Assembly (NCBI RefSeq): GCF_014649995.1
Contig: NZ_BMUC01000027.1
Span: forward strand, 1,245-34,704
Length of the DNA stretch: 33,460 nt
Direction of reading: 5' to 3'
DNA from: Streptomyces griseoflavus
GTDB taxonomy: Bacteria > Actinomycetota > Actinomycetes > Streptomycetales > Streptomycetaceae
The notes beneath the pieces are model-generated. The model saw only the letters and a list, made by a program, of their open reading frames with translations, was not told where the DNA came from and did not search any database. Positions within the stretch are counted from its first letter, which is position 1. Each line of letters starts with the position of its first letter. A program made the translations under genes and the position numbers. Below are positions 8,801 through 18,840 of this stretch, one piece after another.

Positions 8801-10826
8801 CCGCGAAGGCCTCCTGGAACCGCTCACGGGCGTCGTCGCCGAGGTAGTCGAGACCGCCGCCGGGGGCCTTGGGCATGCGCAGGCCGAAGTCGTAGATCCA
8901 GGCCACGCTCCGGTCCGAGCAGCGCAGCTCGTACGGCCGCTCGTCGACGACCTCGACGCCGAGCCGCTGGAGCACGGGCAGCACCGCGGACAGGGAAACG
9001 GCCTCCCCCTTGCGGTAGATCTTGAAGCGGCGCTCCTCGGGGGCGGCGCCGACCGGCTCGTACAGGCTGAGTTCAAAGTCGCGCTGCTCGTCGAGCAGTT
9101 CGACGCGGGCCAGGTCGGCGACCGCGCTGCGCGGCGAGTGGTCGGCCTTGTAGCCCTCGGCGAACGCGCCGGAGTAGCGGCGCAGCAGCTCGGCGGCGCG
9201 CTCCTCGCCGAACTCGGCGTTCAGCGCCTCGGTGAAGCCGTCGGCCCAGGAGCGGGCCGCCTCGACCAGCCGGGCCTCGATGCGTTCCTTGTCGGCGTCG
9301 GACAGCTCGGGCAGTTCGGTGCCCTGCGGGACGCGCACCACGAAGTGCAGCCGGGAGAGGACCGACTCGGTGTTCCAGGCGGTGAAGTCGACGCTGATGC
9401 CGCCGAGCTCCTCCTTGAGGATGTCGATGATGCGCAGGCGCACACCGGTGGTGTAGCGGTCGCGCGGCAGGTAGACGAGGGCGGAGTAGTAGCGCCCGTA
9501 CTCGTCCTGGCGCAGGTAGAGCCGCAGCCGGCGGCGTTCCTGGAGGTAGAGCACCGAGGTGACGATGGCCTGGAGCTCGGCGGCCGGGGTCTGGAACAGC
9601 TCGTCGCGCGGGTAGGTCTCCAGGATCTGGAGCAGGTCGCGCCCGTCGTGGCTGTGCGGCGAGAAGCCGGCGCGCTCCAGAACCTCTTCGACCTTGCGGC
9701 GGATCACCGGGACCCGGCGCACGGACTCGGTGTAGGCGGCGGACGAGAACAGCCCGAGGAAGCGCCGCTCGCCGACGACGTTGCCCTCGGCGTCGAACTT
9801 CTTGACGCCGATGTAGTCCAGGTACGAGGGCCGGTGCACGGTGGCCCGGCTGTTGGCCTTGGTCAGCACCAGCACCTTGTGCTCGCGCGCCTTCGCGCGG
9901 GCGTCGGCGGGCAGCCGCTCGAAGGACGGGCTGACCGGGTGGGCCTCGTCCTCGGCGTGGTGCGGGTCGGAGCGCAGGATGCCGAGGCCGGTGCCCGGGA
10001 CGGCGGCCAGCGAGTCGTCCTCGCGCAGCTCGTACTCGCGGTAGCCGAGGAAGGTGAAGTGGTCGTCGGCGAGCCAGCGCAGCAGCTCGCGGGCCTCCTC
10101 GACCTGCGGCGCGGGCAGGTCGGCGGGGACGGGCTCGGCGGGCAGCGCCTCGGCCAGCGCGGTCGCGGCCTGGCGCATCTTGCCCCAGTCCTCGACGGCC
10201 TCGCGGACGTCGGACAGCACGCGCAGCAGGTCGGCGGTGATCTGCTTGAGGTCGCCGCGGTCGGTCTCGCGGTCGATCTCCACGTGGATCCACGACTCGA
10301 CGTGCGCGTCGTGCGGCAGGCCGCGGGTGTCCTGGGGGAGGTCGCCGCCGACCGGGGTGGTGAGGACCTCGATCAGCTTGCCGGTCACGTCACGGCGGAC
10401 CACGATCTGCGGGTGGATGACGACGTGGATGCCACGGCCCTGGCGGGTCAGCTCGTTGGTGACGGAGTCGACCAGGAAGGGCATGTCGTCGGTGACCACC
10501 TCGACGACGGAGTGGCTGCACGTCCAGCCGTTCTCCTCGACGGTCGGGGTGTGGACCCGGACGCTGGCGGTGCCCTGGGGGCGGTTCTCGGCGAGCCGGA
10601 AGTGCGAGTAGGCGGCTCCGAAGACGTCGACCGGGTCACGGTCGGTCAGGTCTTCCGGGGCGGTGTGCAGGTAGTAGCGCTGGAGGAACTCGAGCACGGT
10701 GTCCCGGTCGGGCATGCCCTTGTCCGTCGTCCCGGTCGGCAGTTTCCCCCCGGCCGGGCTGTTCTCAGCTACCCGGGCGGCCCTGTCGAGCAGCTCGGCC
10801 TTGGCTTCGTCCAGCTTGGTCTGCAT
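5874..10826 (-). CDS. gdh: NAD-dependent glutamate dehydrogenase, large (about 180 kDa) class
   Basis: This 1650-aa enzyme oxidatively deaminates glutamate to 2-oxoglutarate and ammonia with NAD+ in the cytoplasm, a catabolic route feeding the TCA cycle. Its length and layout match the GDH-180 family (Bac_GDH), first characterised in Streptomyces clavuligerus: about 700 residues of N-terminal ACT-like and helical regulatory domains, a central catalytic core, and a long C-terminal helical region. In the core, GGLRWSDRREDFRTE (from about 849) and PVGAKGGF (about 880-887) are the substrate-binding blocks, followed by a Rossmann region including VVGIGDMSGDVFGNG. ATG at 10826 lies behind AGGAG (spacing 10) and a closer AGAGG. 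It is monocistronic by position, with its own terminator. Family members are allosterically regulated by amino acids; nothing here shows which. No frameshift or missing motif was seen. Confidence 0.95.
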   Translation of the reverse strand: MQTKLDEAKAELLDRAARVAENSPAGGKLPTGTTDKGMPDRDTVLEFLQRYYLHTAPEDLTDRDPVDVFGAAYSHFRLAENRPQGTASVRVHTPTVEENGWTCSHSVVEVVTDDMPFLVDSVTNELTRQGRGIHVVIHPQIVVRRDVTGKLIEVLTTPVGGDLPQDTRGLPHDAHVESWIHVEIDRETDRGDLKQITADLLRVLSDVREAVEDWGKMRQAATALAEALPAEPVPADLPAPQVEEARELLRWLADDHFTFLGYREYELREDDSLAAVPGTGLGILRSDPHHAEDEAHPVSPSFERLPADARAKAREHKVLVLTKANSRATVHRPSYLDYIGVKKFDAEGNVVGERRFLGLFSSAAYTESVRRVPVIRRKVEEVLERAGFSPHSHDGRDLLQILETYPRDELFQTPAAELQAIVTSVLYLQERRRLRLYLRQDEYGRYYSALVYLPRDRYTTGVRLRIIDILKEELGGISVDFTAWNTESVLSRLHFVVRVPQGTELPELSDADKERIEARLVEAARSWADGFTEALNAEFGEERAAELLRRYSGAFAEGYKADHSPRSAVADLARVELLDEQRDFELSLYEPVGAAPEERRFKIYRKGEAVSLSAVLPVLQRLGVEVVDERPYELRCSDRSVAWIYDFGLRMPKAPGGGLDYLGDDARERFQEAFAATWTGQAENDGFNALVLSAGLTWRQAMVLRAYAKYLRQANSTFSQDYMEDTLRHNVHTTRLLVSLFEARMSPDRQRAGYELVDALLEELDAALDQVASLDEDRILRSFLTVIKATLRTNFFQEASGGVPHDYVSMKFDPTAIPDLPAPRPAFEIWVYSPRVEGVHLRFGKVARGGLRWSDRREDFRTEILGLVKAQMVKNTVIVPVGAKGGFVAKQLPDPNVDRDAWMAEGIASYRTFISALLDITDNMVAGEVVHPADVVRHDEDDTYLVVAADKGTAKFSDIANEVAESYNFWLGDAFASGGSAGYDHKGMGITARGAWESVKRHFRELGTDTQTQDFTVVGIGDMSGDVFGNGMLLSEHIRLVAAFDHRHIFLDPSPDAAVSYAERRRLFELPRSSWADYDTELLSHGGGVFPRSAKSVPVTAQIREVLGIEPGVTKMTPADLMKAILTAPVDLLWNGGIGTYVKASTESNADVGDKGNDAIRVDGKDLRVAVVGEGGNLGMTQLGRIEFALHGGRLNSDAIDNSAGVDTSDHEVNIKILLNGLVRDGDMTVKQRNKLLAEMTDEVGAMVLRTNYAQNTAIANALAQSKDMMHAQQRFLKHLVREGHLDRALEFLPTDRQIRERLSSGQGLTGPETAVLLAYTKITVAEELLHTSLPDDPYLTVLLHAYFPSALREQFTEHIDSHPLRREITTTVLVNDTVNTGGTTYLHRMREETGASLEEIVRAQTAARAIFRSSVVWDGVEALDNKVDAEVQTRIRLHSRRLVERGTRWLLNNRPQPLELAETVEFFAERVEQVWVQLPKLLRGADLDWYQKIYDELTGAGVPDELATRVAGFSSAFPTLDIVSVADRTGKEPLDVAEVYYDLGDRLRITQLMDRIIELPRADRWQSMARAAIREDLYAAHAAVTSDVLAVGDGTSTPQQRFEVWERENAALLGRARVTLEEIHGSDAFDLANLSVAMRTMRTLLRSHS

Positions 10827-11312
10827 GGTCCTCTGGCTCCTGTCGCGCGCCGTTGCGTGACGTAGAAGGAAGTACGGTCTCCGACCTCGTGGTGCGGTGG
10901 TACGACACGGGGTGTCCGGTCTGTGCCGACGCTATGCCGCGAGATGAGAGGAGCGGGGGCTTCTCGGCCGAATTCGACGAACTCGGCGCGTGTGACTCTG
11001 CTCTCGGTGAGGCCTGCCCGCCAGGGGTGCGCCGCGTCCCGAGCCGCCCGCGAAGACCAGCGACCGCCACCCGGGCACGGATGTCGTCCGTGCATGCCGG
11101 GCGCACAGCAGGGACGCGGAGGCCCCCGCGAGCTATCGCGCTGATCACGCCACCAAGGCTATCGCTCCGCACAGGGGCCCCGTCATGAGCCGTATGTGTA
11201 CAAAACAGAGCCCCGAACTTTGACGTTCTGCACAGTGCCTTTTCCCGTCGCACCACCATCCGGACGCCACCGGGCACCCTGCGGACGGCGGGTCCCTCCC
11301 GGCCGGGGACGG
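10827..11312. other. 486-bp gene-free region: glutamate dehydrogenase leader
   Basis: No convincing gene is seen on either strand; open frames here have poor codon bias and no ribosome sites. On the minus strand, ATGACG (11186-11181) and TAGCCT (11161-11156), 19 nt apart, are a possible promoter that would give a leader of about 320 nt. Two hairpins lie in that leader: GCACGGA/TCCGTGC (11075-11081 with 11087-11093) and CGCGA/TCGCG (11127-11131 with 11136-11140). An AT-richer patch around 11190-11225 marks the HAD-proximal side. No strong terminator is visible for the HAD gene; GTCCC/GGGAC (11292-11310) is weak. Confidence 0.5.
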
Positions 11313-11990
11313 TCAGGCGGCCGAAGCCAGGCGTTCCGCCTCCGCCACCGCCTCCTGGAGGGTGTCCACGACCGGGATGCCCGCCCCGGCGGCCTCCAGG
11401 CTCGCGCGCCCGTGGGAACCGCCCGTGTACAGCACCGCGCCGGCCCCCGCGTGCCGTGCGGCCAGCGCGTCGTCGGCGGCGTCACCGATCACCACCGTGC
11501 GCGCCGGGTCGACCCCGGTCAGCGCGCCGAGGTGACGCACCATGTGCTCCGCCTTGCTGCCCCCGGACGGTCCGGTGCGCCCGTCGACCCGCACGAAGTG
11601 GGTCTCTATCCCGAAGCCCCGCACCAGCGGGACCAGGTCCTCGTGCCCGTACATGCTGAGGATCGACTGGCTGCGGCCGGCCCCGGCCCACTCGGCGAGC
11701 AGCTCCTCCACGCCCTCGGCGAGCCCGCACCGCAGCCGGTGCTCCGTGTAGTGGCGGTGGAAGGTGCCGTCCATCAGCTCCCACTCCGCCTCGGTGGGCA
11801 GGCGTCCCATGAGCCGCTCGTAGAACTTCGGCACCGGCACGCAGTACAGCTCCCGGTACCGCTCCAGTGTGAGCGGCTGCAGGCCCAGCTCGGCGAAGGC
11901 CGCGTTCGTCGCCCCGATGACCGCGTCGACATCGTGGAAGAGCGTGCCGTTCCAGTCCCAGACGATGTGCGCGTCCGTGTGCGTCCCCAT
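11313..11990 (-). CDS. HAD-superfamily hydrolase (phosphatase-like)
   Basis: This protein has 225 residues from the ATG at 11990; an in-frame ATG at 12020 would add ten residues and no ribosome site is clear for either. The shorter start was chosen because the HAD motif I begins shortly after. Motif I is DWNGT (12-16), where the second Asp of DxD is replaced by Asn, a variant common in phosphoglycolate-phosphatase-like proteins. A helical cap follows; motif II Ser lies in ILSMYGHED (110-118), motif III Lys in GGSKAEHM (143-150), and motif IV is GDAADD (169-174). All catalytic parts needed for Mg-dependent phosphate-ester hydrolysis except the general-acid Asp are present. It sits just downstream of the DUF6912 gene on the same strand and is probably co-transcribed. 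The substrate is unknown. Confidence 0.85.
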   Translation of the reverse strand: MGTHTDAHIVWDWNGTLFHDVDAVIGATNAAFAELGLQPLTLERYRELYCVPVPKFYERLMGRLPTEAEWELMDGTFHRHYTEHRLRCGLAEGVEELLAEWAGAGRSQSILSMYGHEDLVPLVRGFGIETHFVRVDGRTGPSGGSKAEHMVRHLGALTGVDPARTVVIGDAADDALAARHAGAGAVLYTGGSHGRASLEAAGAGIPVVDTLQEAVAEAERLASAA

Positions 11991-12036
11991 GCCCAGAAAC
12001 GTACCCGCCGCCTCGGACATCCGGCAGACGCGCGGG

Positions 12037-12531
12037 TCAGCCGATCAGGTGGGGGATCTCCTGGGTGGCGAACCACAGCAGCTCGTGGTCCCCGGCCCCG
12101 TCCACCGTGTCCTGCGCGTCGTCGTCACCGCCGTCCGCCGCGGGCAGCGCCCGCGCGGCGGCCGCCACGTCCGTCTCCGCGTCCGCCGCGTCCACGTGCA
12201 CCGCGGCCGCCTTCGCCAGCCGTACGGCCCCGGCGACCCGCACCTCACCGGGCGCGGACCCGTCGGGGGCGGGCAGGGCCGTCTCGTCCGACACGTCGAC
12301 GGCGACGACGACCCGGCGCCGCGGCGCGCCGGCGTCCGCCGCCAGCAGGCGCAGGGAGGCCAACGCGGCGCCGCTCAGCGCGGCGTACTCCAGTTCCTCC
12401 AGGTCGTCGGAGTCGTACCACTCGCGCAGGGCGGGCGTCACGGCGTGGGCGGGGAACGGTCCGTCGCCCAGCTGCCCCGTCCTGTGCGCCTCGGCGAGCC
12501 CGGGGAGGGTCAGGGGGACGTAGACGCGCAT
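12037..12531 (-). CDS. DUF6912 family protein
   Basis: This 164-aa soluble protein starts MRVYVPLTLPGL and contains an acidic middle (REWYDSDDLEELEYAALSGAALASLRLLA), an Arg-flanked beta strand (RRRVVVAVDVSD), and ends HELLWFATQEIPHLIG. This matches the actinobacterial DUF6912 family, which has no known function; the 'ElLWYatQEi..Li' end is the typical signature. No signal peptide or membrane segment is seen. The HAD gene begins within about 16-46 nt downstream on the same strand, implying a two-gene unit. No strong ribosome site precedes the ATG. A middle segment (about 130-148) is Asp/Gly-rich and likely disordered. Confidence 0.8.
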   Translation of the reverse strand: MRVYVPLTLPGLAEAHRTGQLGDGPFPAHAVTPALREWYDSDDLEELEYAALSGAALASLRLLAADAGAPRRRVVVAVDVSDETALPAPDGSAPGEVRVAGAVRLAKAAAVHVDAADAETDVAAAARALPAADGGDDDAQDTVDGAGDHELLWFATQEIPHLIG

Positions 12532-12856
12532 GGTGGGCCGCTTTCGTGTGATCCGGGGGTCCGCGAGGCCCTTCAGGATACGTCGCGGTGTCCCCTATCG
12601 AGTTCTGCCCATACCGCCGAACACGTCAACTCCCGGCCAGGACATCACCCGGTACGCCCGCGCGAACACGGGGCCGGCGCCGCTCCGGTCACTCGGATAA
12701 GTGAATTCCGCCGCCTCTCCGACCCGCCCCATGCCTCCTTGCCACCACCCACCTTCACCCCGTACAAGATCCCCGACCGAAGTTACCGCCCGGTATCCCC
12801 GGCTCCCCCCGCCGCGGACACCCGGCCCACCGAACGGGGTCCCCTTGCACAAGGTC
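12532..12856. other. 325-bp divergent intergenic region
   Basis: The region separates the minus-strand DUF6912 gene from the plus-strand Rv3235-type gene and should hold both promoters. On the minus strand TTGACG occurs at 12629-12624, but no TANNNT box stands 16-19 nt downstream of it; TATCCT near 12580 has no matching -35. On the plus strand TCACT-(6)-AGTGA (12689-12704) is a small inverted repeat around GGATAA. I can therefore say promoters are expected but none is clear. The part after 12760 is Pro/Thr-codon-like and could extend the next gene upstream. Confidence 0.4.
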
Positions 12857-13780
12857 ATGACCAGACACCGCCGCCCCACCCCCCTACCGCCCACCCGGGG
12901 CGACCGCCCCTCACCCGCCACCGAACCCCACCGCTCCCCGCCCCTCGCCCCCACCGGCCCACCGCAGGCACCCGCGCCCGCCCCCGGCCGGCTCTCTACC
13001 CCCGGTGGCGGCACCCCACAGGGCGCCAGCACCCCCGAGCCGCCGCAGCCGCCCGTGACGGCCCCCCAGCCACCGCCCCCCGACGGCACCCCTCAGGGGC
13101 CGTCCTCCGACGCCACCCGCCCGTTCCACCCCCACGCGGCCCGCACGGGGCGGACCGCGGCCGCCGGCGGGGAACGGCCGTCGCCCACCGGAACCGCCCC
13201 GCCCCGCACGCCCACCCTCGCGACCGCTCCCGCGCCCTCCCCCGGCGGGCGCAGGCCGGGCACCGCCGGGCTGTCGCGGCGGCCCGCCGACAACCGTCCG
13301 GCCGGCCGCGCGGCCCGCGGGCGGGGGCCCGCCTCCCCGGCCGCCCCCGGCCGGGGCACCCGGACCGGACCGGCGGCGGGCCGCGCCCCGCTCGTCGTCC
13401 CGCGCGCCGCCGACCGGCCCACCCGGCGGCCCCTCCCGCCGATCCGGCCCACCGACCGCTTCGCCGAACTGCTCCTCGCCGTCCTCAGCGGCCAGCGCCC
13501 CGTGCACGCGATGCTGCGGCACACCGCCGGGCAGGCCTACGACGAACTCGTCCGGCTCGCCGAGCGGGGACCGCTGCGCACCCGGGGCGCCCGCCCCGTC
13601 GTACGCGACATCGGCTGGTTCGAACCCCGGGAGGGCGCCATCGAGGTGTTCGCCCGGATCGGCGCCGGGGACAGGCTGCGCGCCATGGCCTTCCGCCTGG
13701 AACGCGGCCGCGACCTGCGCTGGCGCTGCACCGCCGTGGAGTTGGGCGGCCCCCGCCCCCGGCGCGCCGGCATCCGCTGA
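12857..13780 (+). CDS. Rv3235 family protein (DUF6459)
   Basis: This 307-aa protein has about 195 residues of Pro/Ala/Arg/Thr-rich, surely disordered N-terminus and a compact C-terminal domain of about 110 residues (DRFAELLLAVLSGQRP, HAMLRHTAGQAYDELVRLAERG, VRDIGWFEPREGAIEVFARI, RLRAMAFRLERGRDLRWRC). The C-terminal pattern, 'll.vLsG.RP...l..w....v...l' plus 'g..E....v.....r.RA.A.RLe....rW.ct', is that of the Rv3235 family, found near secA in many actinobacteria. Function is unknown; its constant company with secA suggests, but does not show, a link to export. The start is uncertain: ATG at 12857 has AAGG only 2 nt away, and ATG at 12701 is an in-frame alternative. It converges on secA across a bidirectional terminator. 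Confidence 0.82.
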   Translation: MTRHRRPTPLPPTRGDRPSPATEPHRSPPLAPTGPPQAPAPAPGRLSTPGGGTPQGASTPEPPQPPVTAPQPPPPDGTPQGPSSDATRPFHPHAARTGRTAAAGGERPSPTGTAPPRTPTLATAPAPSPGGRRPGTAGLSRRPADNRPAGRAARGRGPASPAAPGRGTRTGPAAGRAPLVVPRAADRPTRRPLPPIRPTDRFAELLLAVLSGQRPVHAMLRHTAGQAYDELVRLAERGPLRTRGARPVVRDIGWFEPREGAIEVFARIGAGDRLRAMAFRLERGRDLRWRCTAVELGGPRPRRAGIR

Positions 13781-13796
13781 CCGCCCCTGGCACGCC

Positions 13797-13830
13797 CGAG
13801 GGCCGGGCACCCTCAGGTGCCCGGCCCTCG
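13797..13830. terminator. Bidirectional terminator between the Rv3235-type gene and secA
   Basis: CGAGGGCCGGGCACC (13797-13811) and GGTGCCCGGCCCTCG (13816-13830) form a perfect 15-bp stem with a CTCA loop. It stands 16 bp past the plus-strand gene and 39 bp past the secA stop, so it can terminate both transcripts. No U-tract is present, as is usual in this genus. Confidence 0.85.
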
Positions 13831-13869
13831 GCCCGCTCACGGCCGCCCCGTCACCGGAGCGGCCACCGC

Positions 13870-16716
<2,847 letters not shown>

Positions 16717-16784
16717 GGGGGTTGGTCTCCTTGCCGGTCGGGCCTGGGACGGTCGGTTTCCGTTTCACTGACTGAGCAACGGCC

Positions 16785-16790
16785 ATCGTA
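16785..16790 (-). promoter_or_regulatory. Possible -10 box for secA
   Basis: On the minus strand TACGAT (TANNNT type) lies about 69 nt before the secA GTG start, in a region otherwise free of such boxes. No TTGAC-like -35 stands 17-18 nt upstream of it, so the call is weak; extended or activator-assisted promoters in this genus may lack one. The rest of the 281-bp gap to the GNAT gene shows nothing else definite. Confidence 0.3.
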
Positions 16791-16997
16791 TGCGAGGACC
16801 CCGCCACGCCGGGAGGCCTGCCGCGTGGGTGAGCGTCGGCCGGCTGCTCTCCCTTTCACGGCCGCTCCCCAAAGAACAACGTCCGAAGCCGCCGGATGGT
16901 GCCGCCCCGGCCCGGCCAATCGCGCGAAGGGTGATCATCGCCTCACGCACGGCGAAAGCGATGGCGCGCCGCACCTGCGCGTGAGCAGAATCGGCCG

Positions 16998-17567
16998 ATG
17001 GAACCCGTCACGCTCACCACCGACCGCCTGCTGCTGCGCGCGGTCGGCCCGCAGGAGTCCGACGCCGTGTACGCGATCTGCCAGGACGCGGACATCCAGC
17101 GCTGGACCACGATCCCCTCCCCGTACCTGCCCGAGCACGCGCGGGGATTCACCGAGCAGATGGCACCCGACGGCTGGGCGAACGGTTCGATGTTCACCTT
17201 CGGCGTCTTCCTGCCCACCGGGGAGCTGACGGGCATGCTCAGCCTCACCATGCGCTCGCTCGGCACCGCCGAGATCGGTTTCTGGGGGGCGAAGGAGCAC
17301 CGCGGCAACGGTTACGTCACCGAGGCCGCCGTCGCCGCCTCCCGCTGGGCGTTCACCCGGATGTCGATCGACCGCGTGGAGTGGCGTGCGGAGGTCGGCA
17401 ACGCCGCCTCCCGCGCGGTGGCGGAGCGGGCGGGCTTCACGATCGAGGGCGTCCTGCGCTCCTCGATCAACAACAAGGGAGTGCTGCGGGACTGCTGGGT
17501 GGGTTCCCTGCTCCCTTCCGACCTGGGGCTCGCCTCCACGGCGCCCTACCTGCCCGCGAAGGGATGA
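16998..17567 (+). CDS. GNAT-family N-acetyltransferase (RimJ/RimL-like)
   Basis: This 189-aa acetyltransferase transfers acetyl from acetyl-CoA to an amine on a protein N-terminus or small molecule. The N-terminal strand TDRLLLRAVGPQESDAVYAI (8-27) is typical of the RimJ/RimL branch (Acetyltransf_3); ELTGMLSLTM and EIGFWGAKEHRGNGYVTEA contain motif A with the pyrophosphate-binding loop HRGNGY (101-106); NAASRAVAERAGFTIEGVLR is the family's conserved motif B with the 'N..S..v.ek.GF..EG..r' pattern. The ATG at 16998 has no clear ribosome site. It is divergent from secA and 49 bp upstream of the DNA glycosylase-like gene. Substrate cannot be predicted. Confidence 0.9.
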   Translation: MEPVTLTTDRLLLRAVGPQESDAVYAICQDADIQRWTTIPSPYLPEHARGFTEQMAPDGWANGSMFTFGVFLPTGELTGMLSLTMRSLGTAEIGFWGAKEHRGNGYVTEAAVAASRWAFTRMSIDRVEWRAEVGNAASRAVAERAGFTIEGVLRSSINNKGVLRDCWVGSLLPSDLGLASTAPYLPAKG

Positions 17568-17582
17568 CGTCCGGACCCTCCA

Positions 17583-17608
17583 CCACTGTCAGTGGCGCCC
17601 TCTATCGT
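17583..17608 (+). promoter_or_regulatory. Palindrome and -10-like box before the glycosylase gene
   Basis: CCACTG-T-CAGTGG (17583-17595) is a perfect 6-1-6 inverted repeat in the 49-bp gap after the GNAT gene. It is followed by TATCGT (17603-17608), a TANNNT -10 match placed 8 nt before the ATG at 17617. No Shine-Dalgarno sequence is present, so a leaderless transcript under control of a repressor at the palindrome is possible. No -35 is visible, and a 12-bp palindrome is expected by chance many times in 33 kb of such GC-rich DNA. Confidence 0.3.
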
Positions 17609-17616
17609 GCGGACGT

Positions 17617-18804
17617 ATGACGACCCTTCCGCGTCCCACCACGGAACTCTCGGCCGACGAGGCCCGCCGCATCGCCCTGCGCGCCCAGGGCTTCCTCGGT
17701 GCTCCCGATCGCCGCTCCGGCGTGCGGGGGGTCCTCCGCCACCTGGGCGCGGTGCAGCTCGACACCATCTCCGTCCTCGCCCGTTCCCACGAGCTCATTC
17801 CCTACGCGCGCCTGGGCGCGGTCGGGCGCCGCACCGTCGAGGAGGCCTACTGGAAGCAGCCCTCCCAGCCGGCGCACGCGTTCGAGTACTGGTCGCACGC
17901 CGCGTGCGTCCTGCCCGTGGAGGAGTGGCCGCACTTCGCCTTCCGCCGCCGCGCCTACCGCGCCCGCCCGCACTGGAACCACGAGCTGCCCGACGGCACC
18001 TACGACCAGGTGATCAAGCAGCTCCGCACGGAGGGCCCGCTCACGGCGACGGAGCTGGGCGGCGCCAAGCGGACCAGTGAGTGGTGGGACTGGTCCGGCA
18101 CCAAGGTCGCCGTGGAGCGCGCGCTGATGTACGGCGAGGTGGTGTGCGTCGAGCGCCGCGGCTGGAAGCGGGTCTACGACCTGGCCGAGCGGGCGATCCC
18201 CGCGGACCTGCTGCGCGACGACCCGGCGGACGCCGAGTGCCTGCGCCGTCTGGTCGGGCTGGCCGGCCGCTCCCTCGGCGTCGGTACGCGCGCGGACATC
18301 GCCGACTACCACCGCCTCAAGGCCGAGCAGGTCGACGCGGTGATCGCCGACTCGGGCCTGGTCCCGGTGACGGTGGCGGGCTGGTCCAAGCCGGCCTGGG
18401 CCGATCCGGCCGCCCTGGCGGTGCCCCCGCGCGGGCGGCACCGTACGACGCTGCTGTCGCCGTTCGACTCCCTGGTCTGGGACCGGGCGCGCACGGAGCG
18501 GCTCTTCGGCTTCACCCACCGCCTGGAGGCGTACGTCCCCAAGCCCAAGCGGGTGCACGGCTACTTCGCGATGCCCGTCCTGGCGGGCGGCCGGCTCGTC
18601 GGCCGGGTCGACCCGGCCCGTGAGGGCCGCACGCTGGTCGCCAAGCAGGTCACGCTGGACGGCCGCACGGCGGTCCCGGCGGTGGCCGGGGCCCTGGTGG
18701 AGGCGGCGGGCTGGGTGGACTGCACCGACGTCCGCGTGGAGCGGGTCGACGCACCCGACCTGCGCGAGGCCCTCACCCGCGAACTCGCCCGCGTCCTGGC
18801 CTGA
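17617..18804 (+). CDS. Winged-helix DNA glycosylase, YcaQ/AlkX type (HTH_42, DUF1006)
   Basis: This 395-aa protein of the HTH_42 superfamily has tandem winged-helix domains followed by a beta-barrel. Family knowledge: AlkZ (self-resistance, QxQ motif) and E. coli YcaQ/AlkX (QxD motif) are base-excision DNA glycosylases acting on bulky adducts and interstrand crosslinks. Here the catalytic-motif region reads LGAVQLDTISV with Q47-L48-D49, so it belongs to the YcaQ side. Other family blocks: RSHELIPYARLG (57-68), AFEYWSHAACVLP, SPFDSLVWDRARTERLFGF and the C-terminal barrel with VHGYFAMPVLAGGRLVGRVDPAR. It is usually annotated only as 'winged helix DNA-binding'. ATG at 17617 has no ribosome site. 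Codon use is like its neighbours, so recent transfer is not indicated. It most likely repairs endogenous or xenobiotic crosslinks. Confidence 0.85.
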   Translation: MTTLPRPTTELSADEARRIALRAQGFLGAPDRRSGVRGVLRHLGAVQLDTISVLARSHELIPYARLGAVGRRTVEEAYWKQPSQPAHAFEYWSHAACVLPVEEWPHFAFRRRAYRARPHWNHELPDGTYDQVIKQLRTEGPLTATELGGAKRTSEWWDWSGTKVAVERALMYGEVVCVERRGWKRVYDLAERAIPADLLRDDPADAECLRRLVGLAGRSLGVGTRADIADYHRLKAEQVDAVIADSGLVPVTVAGWSKPAWADPAALAVPPRGRHRTTLLSPFDSLVWDRARTERLFGFTHRLEAYVPKPKRVHGYFAMPVLAGGRLVGRVDPAREGRTLVAKQVTLDGRTAVPAVAGALVEAAGWVDCTDVRVERVDAPDLREALTRELARVLA

Positions 18805-18810
18805 CTGACC

Positions 18811-18840
18811 GCGCCTCAGCGGCTCTCAGCGGCTCTCAGC
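18811..18840. repeat. Short 10-bp tandem repeat at the end of the response regulator gene
   Basis: GGCTCTCAGC occurs twice in tandem (18821-18830, 18831-18840), preceded by a third imperfect copy (GCGCCTCAGC). The last copy contains the stop codon of the minus-strand regulator gene. It probably arose by slippage in the 31-bp gap between convergent genes; no hairpin forms there. Confidence 0.6.

Noticed and set aside
5865-10865. Plus-strand open frame of 1666 codons opposite glutamate dehydrogenase
   Set aside because: It is the antisense frame of a highly GC3-biased gene; its peptide is low-complexity (Val/Gly/Arg/Leu/Asp), with no domain and no ribosome site. The minus-strand protein has complete family motifs.
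10853-11188. Plus-strand open frame of 111 codons in the same region
   Set aside because: No ribosome site, no domain, weak codon bias; better explained as gene-free leader.
10765-11277. Minus-strand open frame of 170 codons in the glutamate dehydrogenase leader
   Set aside because: It overlaps the dehydrogenase start in another frame, has poor third-position bias and no domain.
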